From Clarkia xantiana subsp. parviflora (Eukaryota; Streptophyta; Magnoliopsida; Myrtales; Onagraceae): a stretch of DNA of 64,000 bases. The position numbers and the translations under genes are program-made. The notes beneath the pieces are model-generated. The model worked only from the letters and a program-made list of their open reading frames with translations, was not told where the DNA came from and did not search any database. The DNA lies in assembly GCA_036873135.1 (NCBI GenBank), contig JAPTYO010000010.1, forward strand, positions 26,467,772 through 26,531,771, in the 5' to 3' direction. This document shows, piece by piece, positions 35,862-48,719 of this stretch; positions within the stretch are counted from its first letter, which is position 1; each line of letters begins with the position of its first letter.

Positions 35862-37730
35862 CTCAGCAGTTCGGGGGTGACAGTTTCTGGGAAAATTCCT
35901 AAGTATCAAAGACACGCGCTTGCAAGCCCGTCAACCAAACCCTGCAAAAACCATACACAACTCAATCAAAAACCAGGGTCACGTATCAACACCATTCACC
36001 AAGCCCTTTGCAAGGGCATCCAACCCAACGGACCAACTGTCCGCGAGCAAACAGCTAGGGACCCTCCCGCTCGGGAGTCAAAAGTCCCTACGCTCACCAA
36101 AGGCCTAGGCCACCCACTAACAAAATTTCCATATACTTATACAATATAACACAGGTATTCAAGCATTCAACTAAACGACGAGCTCACGAGCTAAGGAAAT
36201 CTAAAGCATGCAAAATTGGTCATAATTACCAAAATGCCCTCCGGCCACATTTCGATCAAATTTTATCCCCAAAACGGCTCAAGGCTCCGGGGGCACATAC
36301 AAGCAGCTCAAATACACTTAAGCAAGCCCATTACATGTCACGGGGAAACTTACCCCTACCCGAACAATTCAAAGAGCACTCGGGTCAACTAAGCCACCGA
36401 TAAGCACGAGCTACCGAGCGATCACCTAAACTCCGGGGGCATGACTATCTACTCACAAATAATCGAGGAGTCATTATCACACTCGGGGGCATCATGTCAA
36501 GTCACCCGCATCAAAACACAAAGGGTCGAACTTTTTGCTCGAATATGTCCGATTTCGAACCTCCACGATTTCACCTCGGTTGACCGAAACCTAAGGGCCT
36601 CTTCACAAAGGGAGTTCACTAACCATAACTCTATCTATCTACATTTAAAGTTTGGCCAAAAACGAATTTTGAAAAATCGAGCCAAAATTCCACTTAGGCA
36701 TTTCATCGAACACCTATCATGCACCTTATTAAAATTCGAAATTTGCAGCCCTAAAGGTCCAATTAACATCAAGAAAAGGAAGGAGAGGACATTACCGATC
36801 AATACCCGGCGAGAAGGACTCGAAAACGGGCCAAATCGGGTCCAAATTGGACCCGTGAACAGTGCAGCCGCCGCCCGCAGTGCTGCCGCCGCCGCCTCGC
36901 CGCTACCGGGCCGCCGTGACCTCGCCGGTGGTAGTCCTGGTGGTGGCCGGCCGAAATGGGGTCACACTAGTACCCTAAAGTGAATTCCTAAATCACTACC
37001 TTACCCTCTTCAAAATACCCTCTCAAAACCTATACAAATATTGATAGTTTTATAAACTATCACAAAGGAGGTGGACTACACAACCTAGCAAGCACCATAC
37101 ATCCAAGAGGTACACTCACATCCACCCTCCATTTTTAAAAAAAAAGTTGTTGATAACTTGGATTTTCACCATCAAGTGACTTAGCTAAATTTGACTAAGT
37201 TATTTCAAATGGTCTCAACTACTTGAAAACATTATTTTTATGATTTTCCGTATCAAGTCCATCACATGTGATTTTCCAAACCCGGCATTATTTTATTTAC
37301 TAAAACCGTCGTCTCGCCGTCAAGACGGCCGTCTCGGACGACGGGCTCCCAAAAACCATCATATTGCATGAAAAAAGTTTTATCAAAACTTTCATGATTT
37401 ATTATCATTTTGATACAATTAGTCGTGGCATGAACGTTTCATATTTATTTGATCATCCTACAAACCCGAAAAATTTCATGTGCGCTCACGCCTTACTTCT
37501 TCAAAAATCACATTTATCATATTACTCGTAGTCCGTTGTGCTACTAACCCTTTGCGCAGTTATCAAGCATGACCATCTCAAAAAACTAAGGCAAGGAGCT
37601 CGTCTGAGCCGCGCGTATCCACCCTTGGTAAGTCAAGACCCAAGGTGAGCAGACGACCCGAATCACGCGTACACCCTATCTTAAAATAGAGTTAAATAAA
37701 GGTCAAGCCATTATTTAACTCGGGGGCAAG
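35862..37730. other. Upstream region of the antisense gene and 3' non-coding part of the inner element
   Basis: No frame is supported. A GC-rich stretch with GCCGCCGCC runs at 36,860-36,960 reads on the minus strand as a plausible leader of the antisense gene. 37,000-37,700 is AT-rich. The polypurine tract CGGGGGCAAG at 37721-37730 directly precedes the 3' LTR. Confidence 0.55.
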
Positions 37731-38483
37731 TGATGGATATACGCTTGATTCGGGCTCGGTTTTAAATTATTCGGACATCATACACGCACGTAAGACCCAC
37801 TACGAAACCCAATCTCGAGTTAACCGGGGGAAACCGGGCAAGTCGCGAACTTGCCCGGCACCCCCGGGGGGCTTACCCGGAAATTCCGGGTAAGCTTAGC
37901 ACCCCGGGGGGTGTCGCGCACACCCCCCGTTTTGTCTCGAATGTATAGGAGACCCGATTTTTAACTAACTCCTATGTGTCCGAGACCTATGTTTCAAAGG
38001 CACGTGCGTCCCGCTCGTGACAGCCGCCTGAGACGCGCGTCAGAGTCCTTTTCCCAAAGCTCTCCCCTGCATCCCGGTTCACATTTCCACATTGAACCGG
38101 GTCAAAACCGGCTTACGGTCCAAGGTTGCCTATAAATAGCCACCTTGGGGGTAAACATTTTCAAGTCACTTAGGGTGAGAATTAAGAAAAGCTCTGACCT
38201 CTCTCTAAACTTTCTCTCTCAAGAACTGTCTAATGTTGATCGTCGGAGTGAGCGCACCAAGCACCCCCACCCCTCTCCACGGGAGTTGCTCGGTAATGCT
38301 CCTCTTGCAGGTACGGACGGACAGTCAGCAAGAGAGCCCGAAGAACTTAGTGCGATTTTGAAGACGAAGCCAAAGGCCCGTGCACGACCCTAGGAGACGG
38401 ACTTGGCCCAAACAAGCTCGCACCCAACCCGAAGACATCGACAAGTTACTCAGCGGACAGCCCGCGTTAACTTGGTCGAAACA
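37731..38483 (+). repeat. 3' LTR of the inner element
   Basis: 753 bp. Differences from the 5' copy are scattered substitutions (for example GGACATC for GAACCTC, CACGTGCG for CGCGCGCG) plus one-base indels in homopolymers. Confidence 0.96.
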
Positions 38484-39015
38484 CACGCCACTGGAGGCTT
38501 TTCCTTGTCGCTCGCCACTGGAGGCAACGTCGATTGAGGTTTTACTTTACTGCACGCCACTGGAGGCTTTACTTTACTGCACGCCACTGGAGGCTTTACT
38601 TTTCCGCATGCCACTGGAGGCTTTACTTTTCTGCACGCCACTGGAGGTTTTACATTTTCGCACGCCACTGGAGGCTTTACTTTCTGCACTACCAATGGAG
38701 GCACCGCCAACAGGGGCACCGCCGACGGAGGTTATATTTTCTACACCAATGGAGGCACCGCCAACAGGGGCACCGCTGACAGAGGTTCTACTTTCTGCAT
38801 CGCCAATGGGGGCACGCTAATGGAGGCACCGCCAACAGGGGCACTGCCAACAGAGGCTCTACTTTTTTTGCACTTTCCGAAATAAGCCAGGAGTTTCCTT
38901 GAAGATTCGAAGACTCGAAAGAAGATATACTTCCCAACCAAAATTAGTGTTTACTCGTCTTTGGACAAATCCCCTCGAACTTGTTCTACGGGAATTTGCC
39001 CAAAGAGGGGCAAGC
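38484..39015 (+). repeat. Tandem array and polypurine tract of the outer element
   Basis: 38484-38880 holds about 12 units around CGCCACTGGAGGCTTTACTT with a period near 27 bases, drifting into CGCCAACAGGGGCAC units. It continues the array broken at 27608. The end of the internal region, CAAAGAGGGGCAAGC at 39001-39015, is the polypurine tract before the 3' LTR. Confidence 0.88.
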
Positions 39016-40558
39016 TGTAAACACCTAATTTTGGTCCGCACATAGCACGTTAAAAAAAACGTCATATGTGACGCGTCCAAAAAAGGAAGTATTTAAATAT
39101 GGAAGGTCGCGAAGTTTCTAAGATAGGACTGGCTTAAAATAGGATAGTGTATGTGCATTATTTATTGTAAAATATTTAGAAAATATATTATGTGTATTTA
39201 TGGTGAAATACATAAATATATATGTATATTTTTGGAATATTAAATGCATTTTTTTTTTCAGATTTTATTTTCCTAGTTTAGGGGTCCTAGTTTAGCTATA
39301 AATAGGGTCCTTTTACATGTAAATAATAATACATCAGATTTGAAACCTGTGCCGATTTGTCTCCTAGTGAAAAAGTTTTTTTTTTCTCTCTCTCTCTCTT
39401 TCCCTCTCTCTCTCTCCGGCGAACCAGACTTCCGACCACCCCTCTGCAGCCCAGCCACCGTGACCACCAGACCAGACCTCCACGGCCCGATCGTCGCCGG
39501 ACTTGCTGCGCCGTTGCCGAGCCACGCTGTCCGGTCATCCTCCGCCATCCCCAGCGCCGAGCCACCCTATCACCACGGTCGCCCTGATCGAACCACTTCC
39601 ACATCGCCTGCACCGGAGCTCGCCGTCCAGACAGTCCATCCCGACTCCAACTGGGATCTGACGCCGCTCGACGTCGCCGGAGCCGCCTTTCGAGCTACCC
39701 GCTACTGACGTGGCTACTCCTGCTCGCCTGGCCGAAGTTCGCCCGTCGCCGGAAGTGCCACCAGTCGCGGTTGCCGCTGCCGGAGTTGGTCGTCAGCGCG
39801 CCAGCATCCCAGCCTCGCCATCAGCCCAGATCTAAGCTGCCGGAATTCTCCTGCTGTCTGTCCCGCTGTTAACCGTTTTGTTCTGCGCAGGTAAGTTTGT
39901 TTGTTTTTTTCTTTAAATTATTATTTAATTTATTTATTTATTAATCATTTTCTGTTTTTTTTCTTCATTATTTTTATTAGAATAATTATATTGATGTTAA
40001 TTTAGTCATGGACAAATAATTCTAGTTTAATTGCATGTTGCGACATTTTTTTTTTTATGTTATACTAGTATGAATTAATTTGACATAAATAGTTTAAATT
40101 TGATTAGTTTAGATTAATTAATTGATAAAGGGTTAATCGTGTATATTCATCATATTTTGATTAGTTTAAATTAATTAAACGATAAGTGGTTAATTGTGTA
40201 TATTCGTCATGTTAATTCACGTTGATTTAATTATGTATGATAATTGTTAATATTGTTAGGTTTTATCGTCGTTCATGTGTATAATCGATTTATAATTGAT
40301 TAACAATAAAAACGGCAATTAAGTGAATTGAATACCGAAAGGGCGTGGTTAAAAAAACATATTTTTAATTCGTAATAGAACCCCCGAACTTGAATTTCTG
40401 ATCGTAGACCGGTTTTATACCTAGGTGTTTAATTCGTTATTCGCTTAGGTGATTTAGGGATTCTAGTTAGCCTTACAATTAACTAGTGGCGACTCTTTTC
40501 AAATTTCGCACGTTTTCAAAACGTAATTCGCCATAGGTCAGATTTTTAGGGTCCGACA
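39016..40558 (+). repeat. 3' LTR of the outer element
   Basis: 1,543 bp, TGTAAACACC...GTCCGACA, followed by the ATTTT target duplication. It has an extra TTTATTTATTTATTAATC-like run near 39920-39945 relative to the 5' LTR, and a short extra block AAGTGGTTAATTGTGTATATT near 40184. Confidence 0.95.
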
Positions 40559-40563
40559 ATTTT

Positions 40564-42243
40564 TCTATAGTACTTAAATTTACGAACGGTTTTTTAATAT
40601 GAAAGTATCCGTTCAAGATTATATATGGTGTCATATATTTTAAAAAAACCAGTAATAAAATTGATATATTATTTTATCATTATATATATAAAGTTAAAAA
40701 ATGTAAGCCATTGATATCTAAAGAAATATAATTATGCCCAATTAAAATAGATAATAATCATGACGAAACCGACGATTTTGAATTTAAAATCAATACTAGA
40801 GCACACGACCCCAAATTTGTGTAATTGTGATAAGTGCCATAACCAACAATTCTAATATTTTTAAATAGTTCCCGAAAAATATATGTCATTAAATAGTATT
40901 TGGAATTTTGACATCTACAATATATTTGTTTACTTTAATTTAGTATTGAGTATCATAAGTAGTGGTGATCTAGTAGTCAAGAGCGCTCACTCTCATGTGG
41001 TTTGATTCTGATGTCCCAGTCATAACATTTTTTGCGGCTCTCTGACTTATGAACTGTTTTTTTCATGTGAAAATACATGTAGAGAGCTTCTAAATGACGT
41101 TTACCAATAATTTTTAACTTATATACATTAATTTAACAAATGAATTAATAACAAGATACATATGTTCTCTTTTTCTTTTTCTTTTTCCCAAGATACAATG
41201 GTTCGGTGAAAATCAAATAACCATAGTTTTACAAACAATTTGTCGCTATAATTAACCACACAATTATGGTGCAGTCAGTAAGGATGATTCATAAAAATGG
41301 GTTACAAACGTAACCCCATTATCTAGTATTTTTATTTAAAAACTAAGTTTATTTGTGAATATATATATATACTCCGATCTCCATTAATTTGGTGTAAGAT
41401 CTCAATTATTTTGTGTGAGACAATAATATCTTCATTACACTAAGATCCCCATTATTTTGTGTTAAGACCTAATTATTTTTTTGTGTTAAGACCTCATTAT
41501 TTGTGTTAAGACCTTATATTTTGTAACACTCTCAATCCATTCAGAAAAAACAAATAAATTTACTCAATTTTAAATTTGAGGCTTTTGACTTAAAGAATAT
41601 GATTGTAATTTTTTATTATTCATCTCTCTTTTGCTAAAAAAAATCCATTTTGCTATACTACAAATTGTAATTACTCTTATTCAATAAGTACAAGTATATA
41701 ACCATACAATATGTTTGAAAAATATAGTTCTTAGTAGTACCAATTTTTTTTAAAAATGTACAACATGTTTTAAAGTAATGGTAATTGATGCTTGTTTTAA
41801 TCACCCGTATAAATTTGTCGTCAAATACATTTTAAATTTTAAAAAAAAATAACTAAATACTTTTTTAAATATCAAAATAAAGACCTAATAACTTATACGA
41901 GTGTATAATAGTGTAATAACTTGATTGAGACGCTACTGAACCCACAATCGGTTCTAGTCTGATCTAACTCAATTCTAACATTTGCATAAGCAATTAATGG
42001 TTAGTTGTGATACTTTAAAAACTACTTAGTACATATTATTGATTTAAAATGTATTTAACGACAATTTTGAATAAATAACTGAAAAAGTATAAATTATCAA
42101 TGTTTTAAAACATTTATTTTTTACAAAACTTTCTTAAAGAATATGTTAAATCTTCGCAATTTTTTTGGCAAAACGTACCCACATTACGAACCTCTTGGAT
42201 CCGCAAATGGGTGCAGTGCGGTTATGCTGATGAGTTATGCACC
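40564..42243. other. AT-rich intergenic DNA with a SINE-like fragment
   Basis: At 40963-41011 a tRNA-like promoter pair occurs: A-box-like TGGTGATCTAGTAGTCAAGAG and B-box-like GGTTTGATTCTGA about 15 bases after it ends. The layout fits the head of a plant SINE, ending perhaps near 41110. At 41,380-41,520 a short unit TTATTTTGTGTTAAGACC repeats about five times. No gene seen. Confidence 0.45.
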
Positions 42244-43242
42244 TGTTGGATCATAAAAGTCCGGCTAAGCCTGGCGAGGCTCTTCTGGTTCTCGCCTTGG
42301 TGTCTCTTTGAAGTTGAAAAGTTTTGTGGGTTAGCTTGTTTTTCATGGCGAGACTGCTCTTGGCGAGACCTGTAAAAGGCGGGGTTGTTCCCCTGATTCC
42401 ACTCTGAAGCTTAAGTTAGTATAGCATTCCGGTAGTGAGAAATCTTAATGAATGAATATAGCGAGCTTACTATTTATAGGGGTGTCAAACCAACCTACAA
42501 GGGCGGTGACAGCCTTTTCTCATTGGTTGACAATGGTGGTGGCCGTCTTTCTCTCATTGGTGGAGATGGGAGGCACTGTGTCAGTAGGTGACAAGCAGGT
42601 CACCACTTCTTCTTCCTTAGGAGGAGGGGTTTTCTTCTAAGCAGGTTGCCACCTCTTATTCCTTAGGAGGAAGAGTTTTCTTCTAAGTAGGTGACAAGCA
42701 GGTTGCCACCTGGTGTTGATGATAGTCGATGACGACTTTGATGGTCCGCCTTGACACCTTGACGACTTGATAGCTTGACGTTTTGACGACTTGACGCCTT
42801 GGCGACTTCAGGGTTGTCGAATTGACGACTTGTCGGCTTGGAGATTGTTGGGTTGACGCCTTGACGACTTGGCGACTTCTGGGTTTTCGACTTGACGACT
42901 TGTCGGCTTGGCGACTGTTGGGTTGACGCCTTAACGGCCCCCCTAGGGGTGTCGTTAGTTCAATTCTTCTTGGAGGTCCCGACTTTGTTGTCTGATGGTC
43001 CCAACTTTAGTGCTCCCGACTTTTGTTGTCTGAGGGTCCCGACTTTATTGTCGGAGGTCCCGACCTTGTTGTCTGAAGGTCCCGACTTTAGTGCTCCCGA
43101 CTTTAGTATCTGAGGGTCCCGACTTTCTTGTCTAAGGGTCCCGACTTTTTTTTCTGAGGGTCCCGACTTTGTTGGCTGAGAACTTTGCCGCAAAAATGGT
43201 ACGCTCTTAATATGGTCGTATTTAATAAATCACGATCCAACA
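42244..43242 (+). mobile_element. Probable solo LTR, 999 bp
   Basis: Starts TGTTGGATCATAA and ends CACGATCCAACA, so it has TG...CA ends with an inverted TGTTGGATC/GATCCAACA terminus. Flanks are GCACC (42239-42243) and ACACC (43243-43247), a 5-bp duplication with one mismatch. A TATA-like CTATTTATAG is at 42470-42479. No internal retrotransposon domain or second LTR is next to it, so LTR-LTR recombination is the likely origin. Confidence 0.7.
42725..43190 (+). repeat. Two minisatellites inside the solo LTR
   Basis: 42740-42935: about twelve units of GACGACTTGNCGNCTTG type, 15-18 bases each. 42965-43185: about ten units of GAGGGTCCCGACTTTNTTGTCT, some interrupted by TAGTGCTCCCGACTTT. The array is polar, so it arose by local duplication. 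Confidence 0.85.
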
Positions 43243-43247
43243 ACACC

Positions 43248-46200
43248 CATAATGGTTATGGTTATAATACTAGGAACATACATATGGTTATAACCATCAC
43301 TATTATATAATACTAGATGAAACACCCGCGCGTTGCGCGTGATAAGTAATTTACTTATAAAATTATTGAAAAATTGAAAAACTTCAAATTTAGTATTAAT
43401 AATTAATTTTATTGTTTTTGTTTTGAAAAGCTGAACAAAATAATAAATAAATGAATTAAAATTTAAATAAGTATAAACAATGTATGAAAAATTCGATATA
43501 AACAATTGAAAAATATGCTAGTTGACTGATAATTTTATTTAAATATATTTGGTTATTATTGATAATGTCATTGATGTATAAAATATTAAAAAAAATTATG
43601 TAAATAACTAACATGGTAATCACATTGAAACTATCTCAAAACTTTCATAATATATTTTATTATAAACATTTTATATAAAAAAATAAGTCATATTTTTTAT
43701 TCAATATTATATTAAATAAAATGTATAAAATAAATCTTTACTGAAGTTTGGTCATTATTTGGCAAAGAAAAAATTATATTCACTATTGTATAAAAATAAT
43801 TATTTCGCTTGTGTACTAATAGAATATGTACTTGAATTATAAATCATATTATTAATTTAAATTATTAAATAATTAAAAGATAAAAAAAGTTATGACTTTC
43901 TATGGAAGTAGATAAAGGTTGAATTTTTTTAAAATATAAATCTATTTTTATATAATAATTGTTAAATGCAATAAATCTTCTATATTTAGAAGCTTTTAAT
44001 TATTAAATTTTAACATAACAACTATCCAACTATTTTTGTCAAGTTTTTCTTAGTATATTAATTCTAGCTACTTGTATGGAAAAAATAATTTGCTAAAAAA
44101 AGGATGAAGAATAGAGTTATTAATGATGTGACAATAATCACTTTGAGCGGATTTTAAATGTAGTTATTGGTGAATTTTTAAAGTAATATTTAGAATAAAA
44201 TTTGGTATATTTCATGCGAAAAATTTATTAGGAGTTAAATTAGTTTAAATATTGCACAATAAAATTATTGTTAACCTATATTGTGAAACCTTATTATAAA
44301 TTACTTTGTGTATATATAGGCGTGATCTATAAAATGAAATAAGACAACTATTATTAGATAATTAAATTTATTACAAAATTCAAATTAGTATTAAAAAAAA
44401 CTAAGCAAATTGTTTACACATAAATATGTTTTTACGTCTGATGTAAGCAATTGATATTGCAATTAAAAAATCTGGTTTTTAAAAATAAAATAAGATATTA
44501 TAGTTTATTTGATAATGTTATTAACTTTTTTTGGCCAAAATAATGCTATTAACTTAATAAGGAAATAAATGATGTTCTATCTGATCATTAATACTAATTA
44601 ATAAACAATGATGTCATAAATATTCTTAAATAGAGTATTAATTTTGTACATTTGTTTAAAAATAATTTAATATAATTTTGAATCATAATATTAACATATG
44701 TAAATATTTTATTATTCAGAAAAGAACGTATATTATTTTTTCAACGATCGTAGATGCATACCTATATTTATATAATCAGAAGTGAAAATATATTTTGCTA
44801 AATATGGAACTAATTATTTTCATATTCTTCTTTATCATATCATATTTAAATTTTTGTAGTACTCAATGGAAAAAATGAAGTGTCTCTAGGTATCACTTTA
44901 CGATGCTACAAACATATAGAAAGAATAATTCCTATTATATAATATTTAAACTTATAATACGATAGATCTCACATCCATCCAATTAATAAAAATATTTATA
45001 ATTGTTCCACTTATGAAATATATATAGATATATATATATACTCCATAAAAATAATCTCATTTTAGTAATAATAAACTTTATTATAATTTTTATTTTAACG
45101 TGTATCACATATTTATAAGAAAAATATTAATAATATGAAATCTATTATTATAATTTTAGATTTCGAATAAATATAAAAAAAAATATTCATCATATTATAT
45201 ATACAATAAATAAAAATAAAAAATTTATGATGATTAAAGTTTAATAATTAAGAAGTACAATAAATATATATTGTAATTTTTGATAATATAATAAACTTAA
45301 TACTAAAATTTTAAATTAAAGAAATATGATTGTACCTATTATTAATGATATATATAAGTGTTGTTGGCCAAATATATATATATATAAGTGTTGATATAGA
45401 ATATAAAATTAAATACAATATATATATACATGCAAATATTTTATAATATAATAATGTATACATTTAAATTTTAGATTAAACAAAAAAAATCTAGCTGGCG
45501 ATTAAGGAAAGCTGAAAGTAACAGTTACTACATATAAATATATGTGCTTGTTATAGAATGTAGAATCGAATTGAATATTTGAACGAATATCCAAATTCAA
45601 CAATTCATAAATATGAAGATATGTGTGAATATATGCATTTAATCTTTATAACAATAATGGTAATATGAATCTTAGTTATTGTTATATATATAATAATAAG
45701 GAGAATGAGAAAGTTATAACCTATAATCTGCTCGACGTCACATGTATCCGAGCTTCATTTGATAAAACCTTTAATCACATTTATAATGCATTTTATATTA
45801 AGAAATCGTTCTTACCACAAAAAAATTTGAAGTTCCCAAATGCACGTGGACGTTTGTGAAAATGGATGAGCACTTCTTATTTGTTTGGTGGGGATGAGGC
45901 ATGCAATTCCTTCTTTGATGAGTAAGCATCGATGTAGCAATGATTCTATCCCGATGATTTTATTGTGAAAGTTTACATTATATTAGGATAAAGTTTATAT
46001 GATAATTTTTAATTGACCCTTTTTGAAGTTTAGCGGATGCAAAAATAAAAACGTAAAAAGATGATAACATATGTTATTTATTATTTTTATCTATGTATTT
46101 TTAACACATGTTTTTTTTCTTCTTTTATCATGTTATTTTTATTATGAATTTTTATAGTTATTTACTAATTATATTGTATCAATTAAAAACTATATTAATT

Positions 46201-46862
46201 ATTATAATTATATTAATTCATTGTTATTTTTTATCGTTTTGTTTTAATTTATTTTTAAGGTGAGTTTTTTTTAATCTTTATTATTTCTTCTTTTATTCTG
46301 TTATATTTATTTATAAACCTAATTTATAGTTATTTATTAACTATATAATATCAATAAAAAAAAATATATTCAGTATATTTACTTCTAAACTCTATTTCCT
46401 AACTTGAAAATAAAATGGCTTTTGAATTATTTATATTAATAATTTAACTTGATAAATTAGATTTATTACAATATTAACTTGAAAATGTGTAGTGATTTTT
46501 TTAAAAGTATATGTACTTTAATACTTGTTGTTTTTTAACTTATGAAACTAATTTTAAGTTATGTAATGGCTAAAAATATTTAAAATCTAATATATTAATT
46601 TTTAATGTGTAAAAACTTGCATTTTCCTAAAGTTATGGAGCGAAACATACTTTTTCTAACTTTTGATTGTAACGGTTTGTGAGAATGCATTAGGAGCTTT
46701 GACTAAAATCTACAATTCCATGTGGAGGTTAGAGAATAGTAATTTAGATGTAACTCATCAAAACTTGACATGGACCAATAATATTGAGTTATTTTAACAC
46801 CTAAGTGAGAGAAAATGATTGAAAAAGCTTACTTGTCAACATTATACAAAACACATCCAAAT
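43248..46862. other. Very AT-rich intergenic DNA, no gene
   Basis: Read on both strands; no splice-linked frames or RNA genes are recognisable. The GC-rich palindrome CCCGCGCGTTGCGCGTG at 43325-43341 follows TACTAGATGAAACA, a common terminus-like motif in plant dispersed repeats. Confidence 0.5.

Positions 46863-46939
<77 letters not shown>
46863..46939. repeat. (AT)n microsatellite, about 75 bp
   Basis: Nearly pure alternating AT/TA, with a cruciform-forming tendency. Confidence 0.97.
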
Positions 46940-46942
<3 letters not shown>

Positions 46943-48714
46943 TCCAAAATAAAATCTTAATGTTTGTATAATCGAAACTGTTCATTCCCTCCTAACCCTA
47001 AAAATATCACTATTCGGTTCAATTCATCCATTCACTTTCTCAATCTTTTCACTTTCAATTTCTAATGCGCATCATCCTGCCTTAACTTCTCAGATTTTGC
47101 ACTACTTTTTTATGCACCTCGCCGTCCCGTGGCCGATTTAGCTTCTGCACAAGTTTCTGATGTGTCTCGCCTTGCGGAGTCGCGACCTTGTAAGTATTTT
47201 TCTTTATGTTTAATTTGGATTTTTTTTATAAAACAATAGTATTGTATTAGTTTGAATTTGTTTTATGTTGAGTTTGGATTATTTTTGGATTCTTGTTTTT
47301 TTTAATATTTACGTTGCTTTCGCAAGTTCAAACCGGGAGCGTTAAGGTTAAAGTCCTCCCCAATGAGGCATCTCCGAATTTTTGGATTCTTGTTGGGTTT
47401 AAAAGTACATTGTTGTAATTTTTATTTATTTGGTTATTGATATGGTTAACAGTTATAGATATGTTTAAAAGGAAATATGGGTAAATGGTCTAATTATGGT
47501 GAAAACGATTGTTTTAATTATAGAACTAAGAAATATAATTTTAATAATTATGATATGAGTAAAAAAAAAATATATATAATTATAGTATTAATAGTAACCT
47601 AACCATACCAACCCTAACTATAATGTAAGTTTTGTCAAAGTAAAATTCAATAAAAAGAGTGGCTGAATGATTAGTTTAAATATAGATTTTCGTGTGATCA
47701 TGACAGATTTAGTTTATCCTTAAAAAAATTTATTCGTAGACACTTCTTTTGCCCCACTTTTGCGGATTAAACTCGCTATTTGATATTTGGGGAAAAAAAA
47801 GGCTATTTGATATCTTGGACCTTTATATTTAGACTCTGAGATTTTGGTTCTCATGCTGGCGTGGCGTGCCACTCAGCAAAATAAATTATTTTTTTTTAAA
47901 AAAAAATCGGATTTTCGGATCGGTATTTAATCTGGAAGTTGGATCTGGGCTGTTTTAAACACTCATAATAACTAAGGACTAATATGTAATTTCTGAACAA
48001 AAATAACAAATAAAAAACCAGCGGCACATTACAGATTACACCTCATCTTCATCATCGACGTCTCCGCCATTGCTGCTCCTCACCTCAATCCCTCCCATCC
48101 ACATATGTGTCCCAGCCTGCGGACTTCGGCCCCGAAATCGGGCGAACTCATCACCTAACCTCACCTCAATCCCTCCTCAATCACTCCCATCCACATCCGC
48201 CCTGAAATCATGCGAACTCCGGCCCCGAAATCAGGCGACCAAGAACACCGGCCACAGCGAACTGCCTCCTGCCACCACGACCATAATACAGTGAAGGAGA
48301 GAGAAAGTGAACTCCGGCCCATGAAGGAAGATTTTCAGTGTATCTTCATTCATCAAGAGAGAGAGCAGTGCATGTTAGCCGTTACTTCATAAATTGTGAA
48401 ATCAGAAGTGACCAGGTTTGGAAATGAATCTTTCATGTCTGCTACTAATTATCATTTTATTCTGAAAGCTTCATTCAAATTTTTATGCTTCAGGTTGTAT
48501 CAAGATGCTGTATTGTGTTTAATTTCAGTTTCTGTTTCCTGTATAGCTTCTTAGATCCTAGGCCGCATGGAAACGACAGGTACTCAGTGCACATGTTGCC
48601 AGAAATTGAGAAGAAAGACTTCTGAAAGGGTGCCCAGGTATTATTACTATCATTGTTCTGTCTTCAAAGAGGTAAAAAAATATATGAAGAAATCAAAGTG
48701 AAAGATGTAAAATT
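46940..48714. other. Intergenic, no supported gene
   Basis: 47,000-47,190 and 48,040-48,390 are less AT-rich and may be untranslated leader-like DNA of a lost gene. In the second, CACCTCAATCCCTCC and CGGCCCCGAAATCRGGCGA each occur twice or more. Their open frames are short and made of these duplications, so no protein is called. Confidence 0.4.
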
Positions 48715-48719
48715 ATGTG

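Larger units (their letters stand above)
27609..38483 (+). mobile_element. Nested Tat-lineage Ty3/gypsy retrotransposon, gag-less, with antisense gene
   Basis: 10,875 bp with two 753-bp LTRs (TGATGGATATACG...GTCGAAACA) and an exact 5-bp target duplication CACGC (27604-27608 and 38484-38488). In order: 5' LTR, primer site, 1,300-codon pol frame, hairpin array, five-exon antisense gene, non-coding region, polypurine tract CGGGGGCAAG, 3' LTR. By eye the LTRs differ at roughly 15-20 positions, about 98% identity, so the insertion is fairly recent and younger than the outer element. The second RNase H domain in pol places it in the Tat lineage. Confidence 0.96.
21265..40558 (+). mobile_element. 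Large non-autonomous LTR retrotransposon (LARD-like), split by a nested element
   Basis: Two LTRs of about 1.54 kb start TGTAAACACC and end GGGTCCGACA. The element is flanked by ATTTT on both sides (21260-21264 and 40559-40563), a 5-bp target duplication. A primer site follows the left LTR and a purine tract precedes the right one, fixing the orientation as plus. Without the inner element (27609-38483 plus one CACGC) it is about 8.4 kb. Its internal DNA carries tandem repeats and homopolymer-rich leader but no gag or pol frame, so it must have been moved by proteins of a related element. The arginine-tRNA-like primer site and long repeat-rich leader resemble the Tat/Ogre group (inference). 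Confidence 0.92.

Noticed and set aside
45665..45859. 64-codon frame in AT-rich DNA
   Set aside because: Codon content follows AT bias, no motif, no exon partners.
48070..48294. 74-codon frame rich in TSIPP and LRPRNRA repeats
   Set aside because: Repeats are DNA duplications; no domain and no neighbouring exons.
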